Shown here: positions 1-5,763 of the stretch, in pieces
Position numbering within the stretch: position 1 is the first letter of the stretch
Layout of the letters: every line of letters starts with the position of its first letter
Assembly: GCA_027039465.1 (NCBI GenBank)
Contig: JALWEA010000020.1
Location: 1 to 5,763, forward strand
Origin: Calditrichia bacterium
GTDB taxonomy: Bacteria; Calditrichota; Calditrichia; Calditrichales; Calditrichaceae
Direction of reading: 5' to 3'
DNA length: 5,763 bases
The notes under the pieces: model-generated
Seen by the model: the letters and a program-made list of their open reading frames with translations, nothing else
Database searches by the model: none
Told to the model about the DNA's origin: nothing
Made by a program: the position numbers and the translations under genes

Positions 1-25
1 GTTTGCATTGTACTTTGATTAGGCG

Positions 26-1723
26 CTAAAAGTTGTGCCCTATGTCATTATTTGACGGGCGAACATCCGTAATGATCAATTGCACCTTGGTCGAACCGCG
101 CCAATTGTTGATGCCCATCCGAAAGGCGATATCGACCTGCTGCCCGAAGTTCAAATCGTCTTTGTACTCACCCGAATTCCACCAAATGCACTCGTACATC
201 TGGTTGCCCTTTTGAATAATTAGCTTTAGATGCTTTCCGTTGCTCAAAGGGTACATTTCGCGCAATGTTACACTCTCAAAAGCAAACATCGGCTCCGGAT
301 TGCCCTCGCCGAACGGCCCCAACTCAGCAATGGCCTGCGCCATATTCAAATGCACCTGATCGATATCCACAAACGAGTCAATGGTTATTTCGGGAATCAA
401 ATCCTGCTCGCTCAAAATTTGGTTGGCGTATTCCACGAAACGTTCGCGAAACTCCGGAAACTTGTCTTCACGAATCGTCAGTCCGGCCGCCTTTTGATGT
501 CCGCCGTAATTCAGAAAGTATTCGCTGAACTTGGTCAGCGCGTTAGTGATGTGAAAATTGTCGATGCTGCGCGCGGAACCGACCAAATTCCCGTCTTCGT
601 CTTTGGTAAAAGCCAAAACCGGCCGCCAGTAACGTTCTTTTAATTTTCCAGAAATCAATCCGATCAGTCCGGCGTGCCAGTGGTCGTTTTCCACAATAAT
701 AACTTTCTCCAGGCCGCTTTCGTCTTCGGGCAAATAGGAAAGCGCTTCGTCCAAATAGTTCTGCTGCAGCAACTGCCGTTTGTGGTTCAGTTTGTCCAGA
801 TACGAGGCCAAATACTGCGCCCGTTCCTTGGATTCGGAAATCAGCAGTTTAACCGAGGTGTCTGCTTCTTCGATCCGGCCGGAAGCATTTAAGCGCGGCG
901 CCAAAAAATAACCCACGGAAATGGGCGTGATGGTCTTTCCGTTCAAACCGGCCACTTTTTTCAGCTCGATCAAACCCGGCTTTTTGGTACGCGTGAGCAC
1001 TTTTAAGCCGAATTTTACCAAAGCGTAATTTTCATCACGCAGCGGCATTACATCCGCAATGGTGCCGATGGTAATCAAATCCAACTGATCCAGCAAAAAT
1101 TGTTTGTAATCGGCTTCGGGCAGCAATTTCTGCCCCAACGCCCAAACCAGTTTGTAGGCAACCACCGCGCCGCAAATCGATTTAAACGGATACTCCGAAT
1201 CTTTGCGGTTGGGATTAATGACCGCCACGGCAGGCGGCAAAGGCCCTTCGGGCAAATGGTGATCGGTAACGATGACATCGATACCCAGTTTGGCCGCATA
1301 TTCCACGGCTTCAAAAGCGGTAATACCGTTGTCCACGGTAATAATCAAATTGGCGCCCATCTCCTTAATCTGGTCAATCGTCGAGGCGCGCAGCCCGTAC
1401 CCGTCTTTTTGACGGTGAGGCAAAAGATAATCCACGGGAAAATTAATCTGGCGAAAAAAGTAAATCATCAGGGAAGTGGAAGTAATGCCGTCCACGTCGT
1501 AATCGCCGAACACGACAATTTTCTCGCGGTTTTCAATGGCCTGTAAAATCCGCCGAACGCCCTTTTCCATGTCCGGTAACAAATAAGGATCGTGCATGCG
1601 CTCCGAAAGGCGAAAAGTCTCAAGGTGCGATTGAGGCAGCTTGCGGTTTTCTAAAACAACTTCAATAATCGAGCGCGATGTATCGTTATTTAATATTTTC
1701 CAATTGGTTCGAGGTAATCTCAA
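26..1723 (-). CDS. recJ: Single-stranded-DNA-specific 5'-3' exonuclease RecJ
   Basis: 565-aa cytoplasmic metal-dependent exonuclease that degrades ssDNA 5' to 3' in RecF-pathway recombination, base excision and mismatch repair. DHH phosphoesterase core: motif I GDYDVDG (73-79; D74, D76, D78), motif II TVDNG (129-133; D131), DHH triad D154-H155-H156, and GTIADVMPL with D224. SGRI lies at 281-284. The DHHA1 domain follows with GSARS (382-386) and GGHQKAAG (407-414). A C-terminal OB-like beta domain covers about 446-555. Length is close to E. coli RecJ (577 aa), with no missing motif. The start is TTG, chosen because a strong AAAAGGAG lies 8 nt upstream and the N-terminus (W8-K-I) then matches the family. 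It follows the helicase gene after 76 bp and has a promoter of its own, so it may be transcribed alone or by read-through. Identification is from motifs and is very secure. Confidence 0.97.
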   Translation of the reverse strand: MRLPRTNWKILNNDTSRSIIEVVLENRKLPQSHLETFRLSERMHDPYLLPDMEKGVRRILQAIENREKIVVFGDYDVDGITSTSLMIYFFRQINFPVDYLLPHRQKDGYGLRASTIDQIKEMGANLIITVDNGITAFEAVEYAAKLGIDVIVTDHHLPEGPLPPAVAVINPNRKDSEYPFKSICGAVVAYKLVWALGQKLLPEADYKQFLLDQLDLITIGTIADVMPLRDENYALVKFGLKVLTRTKKPGLIELKKVAGLNGKTITPISVGYFLAPRLNASGRIEEADTSVKLLISESKERAQYLASYLDKLNHKRQLLQQNYLDEALSYLPEDESGLEKVIIVENDHWHAGLIGLISGKLKERYWRPVLAFTKDEDGNLVGSARSIDNFHITNALTKFSEYFLNYGGHQKAAGLTIREDKFPEFRERFVEYANQILSEQDLIPEITIDSFVDIDQVHLNMAQAIAELGPFGEGNPEPMFAFESVTLREMYPLSNGKHLKLIIQKGNQMYECIWWNSGEYKDDLNFGQQVDIAFRMGINNWRGSTKVQLIITDVRPSNNDIGHNF

Positions 1724-1739
1724 AAAATCAACTCCTTTT
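1721..1739 (-). promoter_or_regulatory. Shine-Dalgarno and TTG start of recJ
   Basis: On the minus strand AAAAGGAG (1739-1732) precedes a TTG codon (1723-1721) with an 8-nt spacer. No ATG in this frame fits both the spacing and the expected RecJ N-terminus, so this site decides the start. Another TTG overlapping the spacer (1731-1729) is out of frame and runs straight into TGA. Confidence 0.8.
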
Positions 1740-1764
1740 AAATATTCAAAAATCCGTCTTGGCT

Positions 1765-1793
1765 ATTATACATAATAATAAAACAGGAAGCAA
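1765..1793 (-). promoter_or_regulatory. Putative sigma-70-type promoter of recJ
   Basis: Minus-strand TTGCTT (1793-1788) as -35, a 17-nt spacer, then a perfect TATAAT -10 (1770-1765). Transcription would begin near 1759, giving a leader of about 35 nt that contains the Shine-Dalgarno sequence. The -35 starts only 7 nt after the helicase stop codon, so the promoter occupies most of the intergenic gap. The -35 matches the consensus at only three positions (TTG), and the gap is AT-rich, so a chance match is possible. Confidence 0.5.
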
Positions 1794-1799
1794 AGGCTC

Positions 1800-4784
1800 T
1801 CAAGCGGAATACAATTTAATATCAATTTTGGATTTAATCGAGTCTAAAAACGGAGACGACTTGCGCCGCCTTCCGAAACGGTTGCGAACCAGCGTAAAAA
1901 TCACTTCGCTCTTACTGCGCGTAATGCCCACGTAAAGCAAGCGCTTCTGCTCGTCCATTTTTTTATTCAACGGCCGGTCGTCCTGTTCATCCTGACGATA
2001 GGTAAAAATGCTGGGAATGTTCTCGTCTTCCAAACCGCTGATGATCACTTTGTCAAACTCCAGACCTTTGGCCGCGTACAGCGTAAGCAACGAAACCGCA
2101 TCAATCGGCTCCAAATTGTCCTGCGTATTGATCAAAGCAATGAACGCCAAGAACTCACTAATGGCCTCGTCAATCGGCAGTTTCCGATAGTTATTGGCCA
2201 TACGCAAAACCCGGCTGTAAAATTCCTGATCCGAATCGTAATATTTGATTTGCAGATTTTGACCCAATGAAATCTTCTCCAATTTTTCGCGCAAATCGGC
2301 CGTTTGCTCCGGAAATGTATTGACAAACGCTTTGTAAACGCGGGAATAAGGAGAGAGCAATTTGTGAATTCCGGCCTGAAACAACAAGCGATCTTCCCGC
2401 TCCTGAAGAGCATTTTCCAGGGCGTTGCCAAGTGCAACAAACTCCGCAAAATCTTCACCGGAAGTCAGTATTTCCCGTTTTTTGACTTCCTTCATTAACC
2501 GCTGAAAAATTTTGTGCAAAACAATCACATCATCCAAAGCGCGGTGCCGCGTGCCCGCATCAAGGCGATAACGGTAAGCCAAAGCATCGATGGAATTTTT
2601 TTCGTTAGGGAAAATATTGCGGGCCAAAATCAGAGAATCGTAACGCACGTTCTTCAGCCGCGGCAAGCCCAATTCTTTGGCGTAACGATCCAAAAATTTA
2701 AAATCAAAAGCGTAGCCGTTGTGGGCAATCAACAGATCGTTTCCCACAAATTTGAAAAACTTCGGCAGCACTTCTTCCGGCTTCGGAGCGTCCCGCACAT
2801 CCGCATCGCTGATGTGGTGCACCGCCTGTGCGCCCTCTTTAATGGGAATGCCCGGATTGACCAGTGTGTTGAATTGATCCTCGATTTTGCCGTCTCTGAC
2901 GCGCACCGCGGCGATTTCGATAATGCCGTCTTTGGCCGGATCGCGCCCCGTTGTTTCCAGATCAAAAACTACGTAATTCTTAAAAACGTCGTCGCCTCGC
3001 GGTTGAATTTGCACTTGCAGCCAACGGAACAGTACGGTCAAACTTCCTCGGCGCCCGTTTTCCAAAAATGAGTAAAGGCGCACATCAAAATCGGATACGG
3101 GTTCGCTTTTGCAAGGAGTCAAAAGTAAAACCAAATCATTCCTATTGACATGCACCACCCGTTCTTCCGTTAACCGCTCCACGCGCGCGTCGAAGGCATT
3201 CTTCAACATCGTTCGCGCCACAAAATTGATTTGCTCATCCGGATGATGCACCCATATTGTACGCTTTCCGCTAGTCAAATGCGCCTCCGATTTGAACGGC
3301 AACGGAGTAAACTGGCGATAATTTACTTTCAGAACCGAAGACTGCAATGCACGCATTCCGCTTAGGATTTCACGAATCAATCGGTCAAAGGTGAAAAAGG
3401 TCTTCAGGTTGATCAAATTGGCGATTTGCCCGATGAAGGTTTGCAGTTGATTTTTGATGTTCGGCCCGCTCATGTCTCCGCTGGCAAATTGATTCAGCGC
3501 TTTGCGCAGACCCATGCCCTTGGTCGTGCCCCATTGTAGAATTTTTTTGGTCAGGTGTTCCCCCAATTCCAGCCGCATCAAATGTTCCAAAATCAACGCA
3601 TCCGACGGATCGTGAATTAATTTAAGATACAACAACAGGCGTTTCATCAACGGGTTGTCGGTTAAATTTTTACCTTGAGCCATTTGGAAAGGAATTCGCT
3701 CCCTGAGCAAATAATTTGCAAGCTGTTCGCCGATGCGATGGAAAGGGTAGAGAACGGCCATTTCGTTGTAGTCGATTTTCTCCACATCCCGCCAGTATTT
3801 TATTTTATTAATGATGAACTCGATTTCCTGACCTTCCTGATCGAAAAACAAAGCCGTTAAGTTGGCCTCTTTTTGCTCCACACTTTCAATTCGTTTCTCC
3901 GGTTCAATGCGATCGGTCTCTTCCAAAATAAGCTGGGCCGCATCAATGATGGATTGACCGGAACGATAATTTTGTTCTAATAGCAACGGCCTGTCAATCC
4001 GAAAGTCACGAATAAAATCACGAATATTTTCCGGATTGGCTCCGCGCCAGGAATAAATGGATTGATCATCATCGGCAACCACGAAAATATTGCGGTGCTT
4101 TTCCGCCAGCTTCTTGACAATTTGGTATTGAACGCGATCGGTATCCTGAAACTCATCCACCAAAATCGATTGGTACAAAAAGCGATATTGCTCCAAAACA
4201 TCCGGGTATTTTTCAAACAATTCGAGTGTTAAAGTCAGCACCTGATCAAAATCAATGAGCTTGTGTTTTTGCAGATGCCTGGAATATTCTTCGAATACCG
4301 AAGCGGAAAAGCCAGGCATGGGTTTGTCTTTGAGCCGGTAGTTGGAAAAAACCAGCAAAATTCCTTTGACTTTTTTGGCCGCATCCGGAATGGCGCGGCG
4401 CTTTAAAATTTCCGTTAACAAATTGGTTTGATATTCGTCGTCACACACCGTGAAGAAAGGATCGAGTCCGGCCAGTTCGTGATTTTTTCTTAGAACGGTC
4501 AGGCAAAAGGAATGAAACGTGCCGCAAAAAATGCGCTCGGCCTGATCTTCCAAAAGATTGGTCAAACTGGTTTGCAGCTCATTGGCCGCTTTGTTGCTAA
4601 AAGTTAGAGCGAGAATTTTTTCAGGTGGAATTTGGTATTTTTCGATCGAATACACAATGCGGGCAATGATAGTGCGGGTTTTGCCCGTGCCCGGGCCTGC
4701 AATTAATAAAACGGGTTCGCGCGGTTTTTGTACGGCTTCTTTCTGATTGCTATTTAACTGATCTAAGAAATTTTCAATATTCAT
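1800..4784 (-). CDS. UvrD/PcrA-type SF1 helicase with embedded DEDDh 3'-5' exonuclease domain
   Basis: 994-aa predicted ATP-dependent 3'-5' DNA helicase. Motifs in order: Q motif NSNQKEAV (11-18), Walker A AGPGTGKT (29-36), Ia (59-70), Ib GTFHSF (88-93), Walker B VDEFQDTD (209-216), III ADDDQSIYSWRGA (237-249), IV EQNYRSG (270-276), V YAAKGLEF (903-910), VI KRLLYVGITRSK (947-958). The ordinary 2B sequence runs to about 474 and resumes near 851. Between them lie about 375 extra residues holding a complete DnaQ/ExoX-like exonuclease (602-770). UvrD/PcrA/Rep are usually about 670-750 aa, so the excess equals this insert. The start ATG abuts an in-frame TGA, and no good Shine-Dalgarno is seen. 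A promoter lies just upstream and recJ follows. There is no RecB/Cas4-type nuclease at the C-terminus, which argues against AddA or RecB. Whether it replaces or supplements a standard UvrD cannot be told from this window. Confidence 0.96.
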   Translation of the reverse strand: MNIENFLDQLNSNQKEAVQKPREPVLLIAGPGTGKTRTIIARIVYSIEKYQIPPEKILALTFSNKAANELQTSLTNLLEDQAERIFCGTFHSFCLTVLRKNHELAGLDPFFTVCDDEYQTNLLTEILKRRAIPDAAKKVKGILLVFSNYRLKDKPMPGFSASVFEEYSRHLQKHKLIDFDQVLTLTLELFEKYPDVLEQYRFLYQSILVDEFQDTDRVQYQIVKKLAEKHRNIFVVADDDQSIYSWRGANPENIRDFIRDFRIDRPLLLEQNYRSGQSIIDAAQLILEETDRIEPEKRIESVEQKEANLTALFFDQEGQEIEFIINKIKYWRDVEKIDYNEMAVLYPFHRIGEQLANYLLRERIPFQMAQGKNLTDNPLMKRLLLYLKLIHDPSDALILEHLMRLELGEHLTKKILQWGTTKGMGLRKALNQFASGDMSGPNIKNQLQTFIGQIANLINLKTFFTFDRLIREILSGMRALQSSVLKVNYRQFTPLPFKSEAHLTSGKRTIWVHHPDEQINFVARTMLKNAFDARVERLTEERVVHVNRNDLVLLLTPCKSEPVSDFDVRLYSFLENGRRGSLTVLFRWLQVQIQPRGDDVFKNYVVFDLETTGRDPAKDGIIEIAAVRVRDGKIEDQFNTLVNPGIPIKEGAQAVHHISDADVRDAPKPEEVLPKFFKFVGNDLLIAHNGYAFDFKFLDRYAKELGLPRLKNVRYDSLILARNIFPNEKNSIDALAYRYRLDAGTRHRALDDVIVLHKIFQRLMKEVKKREILTSGEDFAEFVALGNALENALQEREDRLLFQAGIHKLLSPYSRVYKAFVNTFPEQTADLREKLEKISLGQNLQIKYYDSDQEFYSRVLRMANNYRKLPIDEAISEFLAFIALINTQDNLEPIDAVSLLTLYAAKGLEFDKVIISGLEDENIPSIFTYRQDEQDDRPLNKKMDEQKRLLYVGITRSKSEVIFTLVRNRFGRRRKSSPFLDSIKSKIDIKLYSA
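2475..2981 (-). other. DEDDh (DnaQ/epsilon-type) exonuclease domain inside the helicase
   Basis: Residues about 602-770 of the helicase form a full DEDDh exonuclease. Exo I is VVFDLETTG (D608, E610), Exo II is LLIAHNGYAFDFKFL (D694), and Exo III is RHRALDD (H747, D752). All five family residues are present, so 3'-5' exonuclease activity is expected. HHISD (656-660), also typical of the family, sits between Exo I and Exo II. The closest general types are the PolC/DinG-attached exonuclease, the epsilon subunit and ExoX. The reading frame is continuous on both sides, so this is a domain insertion and not a separate gene. Confidence 0.93.
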
Positions 4785-4811
4785 TCAGAGGTTCTGCTTT
4801 GTGAAACTTAA

Positions 4812-4840
4812 ATTATTTTGATTAAGGATTGTTAAATCAA
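4812..4840 (-). promoter_or_regulatory. Putative sigma-70-type promoter of the helicase gene
   Basis: Minus-strand TTGATT (4840-4835, 4 of 6 against TTGACA), a 17-nt spacer and AATAAT (4817-4812, 5 of 6 against TATAAT). The predicted start of transcription is near 4805, leaving a short leader of about 20 nt before the ATG at 4784. The leader has no convincing Shine-Dalgarno. The promoter could serve the helicase alone or helicase plus recJ. Confidence 0.5.
4818..4840. repeat. Inverted repeat overlapping the helicase promoter (possible operator)
   Basis: TTGATT and AATCAA form perfect 6-bp arms separated by 11 bp. One arm coincides with the proposed -35 and the other abuts the proposed -10. 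Such placement suits a repressor site, but the arms are short and AT-rich, so the match may be chance. Confidence 0.3.
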
Positions 4841-4996
4841 TAATGTAATCCACGTACAAATATCATCTCCAAGTCCCGAAATTCGAAACGATGAATCCTA
4901 AAAAACAGAGAGAACAGCTGAATGAAAAATTTTTTTGTAACCCATCCCCGCCATGCGACGCGCAGGTAAGGGAGCCTACAGGTTTGTAAACTTTTG

Positions 4997-5023
4997 CTAA
5001 ATTCTTGAAATATCTAAATTCTT
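4997..5023. repeat. 10-bp direct repeat, 17-bp period
   Basis: CTAAATTCTT occurs at 4997-5006 and again exactly at 5014-5023, with 7 bp between copies. It lies about 160 bp upstream of the proposed helicase promoter. Function is unknown; it could be a binding site pair or a chance AT-rich duplication. Confidence 0.5.
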
Positions 5024-5101
5024 CATCAGCCTATGTAAATGGTTCCCAAATGTCCCGATTCGCCGAGATGTCTCGAGGAGCGCACGCGCCACCGCCTGCA
5101 C

Positions 5102-5145
5102 AATCAACGATTCACGATTAACGCTCAACGAATATACGAATAACG
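5102..5145. repeat. Degenerate tandem heptamer repeats ending in ACG
   Basis: Six successive units read on the plus strand: AATCAACG, ATTCACG, ATTAACG, CTCAACG, AATATACG, AATAACG. Each is 7 or 8 bp and ends in ACG, giving a consensus near ATTAACG. They resemble the short tandemly repeated heptamers known from intergenic DNA of some bacteria such as filamentous cyanobacteria. They lie wholly outside the genes. Confidence 0.6.
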
Positions 5146-5161
5146 TTTTCCCTTTAACTAT

Positions 5162-5205
5162 CATCCTAAATCCGCAGCACGGCCAAGATTTCACGCCTCA
5201 GGATG
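5162..5205 (-). repeat. Bulged hairpin overlapping the end of holC
   Basis: On the minus strand CATCCT (5205-5200), an 8-nt bulge and AAATC (5191-5187) can pair with GATTTAGGATG (5172-5162) around a 14-nt loop, making 11 base pairs in two blocks. The holC stop codon sits at the outer stem/bulge junction. No T-run follows, so it is not a standard intrinsic terminator. It could protect the mRNA 3' end or be fortuitous. Confidence 0.3.
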
Positions 5206-5665
5206 CCGCCTTCTTTTGCTGTAAAAAGGCGCCGATTTTGGTAAATTCAACGTCAAAGCCCTCGGCATCCCGAAATGCCTTAAAGCGTTGCCGACTTTCG
5301 ATGTGCTTCTGCTTCTCGTAAATTTCCGCAAAATCAATCACCAATTCAAAACTCTTGACCTGTTCCGGCGGAAGAGGATCATGCAAAATAAGTACATCCG
5401 CCCGCGTCGATAACAATTTATTCAAAACAACAACAGGTTCCTCAAATACGGTCTTTTCTTCTTCTCTGCCAAAATACACCGCATGCGGAACAAAAGAATC
5501 GGGTTTCCAAACCCAAAGATCACGACTCAATTGCAAGGCGGTTTCTTTTTGTGCCGTAAAGATGTGCACGGTTTTGCCCTCTTCATACAGCTTTTCCGTG
5601 ATGTCACAAATGTAGCGATTTTTACGAGGCACGGATAGTTCGATAAAAATAACTTGCGTGTTCAT
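5198..5665 (-). CDS. holC: DNA polymerase III chi subunit (HolC)
   Basis: 155-aa cytoplasmic protein of the clamp-loader arm of DNA polymerase III holoenzyme. In E. coli, Chi binds the Psi subunit and the C-terminal tail of SSB, tying the replisome to coated lagging strand. The family signature LWVWKPDSFVPH (50-61) aligns with E. coli LWARPAESFVPH, including the tryptophan of the partner-binding surface (W51 here). PVVVL (77-81), LVIDFAEIY (108-116) and a basic-aromatic SRQRFKAFRDAEGF (124-137) follow; the last matches the RERYKAYRVAGF region implicated in SSB binding. Length fits (E. coli 147 aa). The start ATG directly abuts the TAA of the upstream gene with only a weak GGGA about 13 nt away, which suggests translational coupling. 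In many Proteobacteria holC follows pepA; the upstream end here does not look like PepA. Similarity is low apart from the motifs, but the family call is solid. Confidence 0.93.
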   Translation of the reverse strand: MNTQVIFIELSVPRKNRYICDITEKLYEEGKTVHIFTAQKETALQLSRDLWVWKPDSFVPHAVYFGREEEKTVFEEPVVVLNKLLSTRADVLILHDPLPPEQVKSFELVIDFAEIYEKQKHIESRQRFKAFRDAEGFDVEFTKIGAFLQQKKAAS

Positions 5666-5763
5666 TTACAAAAATTTCCCGATTTCAAGCCTGATGTCAA
5701 AAGTGGAATGATCCTTTTTCCCCACAAACGTTTTTTGAAATTTAATCACCCGATATTGCAATC
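5666..5763 (-). CDS. C-terminal fragment of an upstream gene, product unknown
   Basis: The last 31 codons of a frame that enters from beyond the window end, read through the TAA at 5668-5666, which abuts the holC ATG. The end of the peptide, STFDIRLEIGKFL, alternates polar and hydrophobic residues as an amphipathic beta strand does. The preceding YRVIKFQKTFV followed by GKKDH looks like a strand and a turn. This would suit the last hairpin of an outer-membrane beta barrel (for example an LptD-like protein), but many beta proteins look similar. It does not match the expected end of leucyl aminopeptidase PepA. The abutting stop and start suggest one operon with holC. Too short for assignment. 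Confidence 0.55.
   Translation of the reverse strand, partial: LQYRVIKFQKTFVGKKDHSTFDIRLEIGKFL

Larger units (their letters stand above)
4785..5197. other. 413-bp non-coding gap between holC and the helicase gene
   Basis: No convincing gene is present on either strand. The holC-proximal part holds a bulged hairpin (5162-5205), degenerate heptamer repeats (5102-5145) and a short palindrome, CGAGATGTCTCG (5064-5075). The middle has a 10-bp direct repeat (4997-5023). A GC-rich patch (about 4940-4980) stands out from AT-rich flanks and may be a remnant of a dispersed repeat. The helicase promoter lies at the low-coordinate end. No clean hairpin plus T-run terminator for holC was found. Confidence 0.6.

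Noticed and set aside
1..25. Start of a further minus-strand gene (ATG at 8-6) or a recJ terminator
   Set aside because: No Shine-Dalgarno before the ATG and only two codons remain in the window. No hairpin or T-run is visible in these 25 bases.
230..643. 137-codon plus-strand frame
   Set aside because: Antisense to the DHHA1 and OB part of recJ; no family signature.
1100..1546. 148-codon plus-strand frame
   Set aside because: Antisense shadow of recJ's DHH domain. The minus-strand frame holds all the catalytic motifs.
1764..1777. AT palindrome TATTATACATAATA as a terminator of the helicase gene
   Set aside because: Only A-T pairs with a 2-nt loop, too weak to terminate. It is better explained by the TATAAT of the recJ promoter.
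2475..2981. A separate dnaQ gene fused by sequencing error
   Set aside because: The frame is continuous on both sides and canonical 2B sequence resumes downstream, leading into motifs V and VI.
2514..3071. 185-codon plus-strand frame
   Set aside because: Antisense shadow of the exonuclease domain of the helicase gene. No own motifs.
1800..4784. Reading the long gene as AddA or RecB
   Set aside because: There is no RecB-family nuclease motif after motif VI (only about 36 residues remain), and the nuclease present is DEDDh type inside 2B.
4997..5194. 65-codon minus-strand frame starting at GTG just after holC
   Set aside because: No Shine-Dalgarno, it overlaps the heptamer repeats, the short palindrome and the hairpin, and the peptide has no recognisable domain. 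Its sequence is explained by the repeats.

Overview
The window looks like chromosomal DNA from a Gram-negative-type, non-model bacterium of moderate GC (roughly mid-40s % by eye). Its genes are housekeeping DNA replication and repair functions, all on the minus strand. A DNA polymerase III chi subunit (HolC), best known from Proteobacteria, sits beside a RecJ that looks ordinary for bacteria at large. An FCB-type lineage such as Calditrichota, or a deltaproteobacterial relative, is possible, but this is a guess from gene content and not a sequence match. No phage, IS, CRISPR or RNA gene is visible.

Layout in transcription order, from high to low coordinates: (1) 5763-5666, the last 31 codons of an upstream gene whose end is an amphipathic beta-strand pattern. 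(2) 5665-5198, holC, whose ATG directly abuts the TAA of the upstream gene. (3) 5197-4785, a 413-bp non-coding gap with degenerate heptamer repeats, short direct and inverted repeats, and a good sigma-70-type promoter just before the next gene. (4) 4784-1800, a 994-aa UvrD/PcrA/Rep-type superfamily 1A helicase that carries a complete DnaQ-like DEDDh 3'-5' exonuclease inside its 2B region. (5) 1799-1724, a 76-bp gap with a second promoter (perfect TATAAT) and a strong Shine-Dalgarno sequence. (6) 1723-26, recJ, starting at TTG.

The outstanding item is the helicase-exonuclease chimera. All helicase motifs and all DEDDh catalytic residues are intact, and the extra ~375 residues interrupt the helicase between two recognisable halves of the 2B subdomain. 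Next to it lies RecJ, a 5'-3' single-strand exonuclease. The pair therefore supplies unwinding plus degradation of both strand polarities. This resembles the UvrD + RecJ + ExoX-type tool set used in the excision step of mismatch repair and in fork processing. HolC, which binds SSB in E. coli and also partners a repair helicase there, fits the same theme. The functional link is inference from gene content and proximity.
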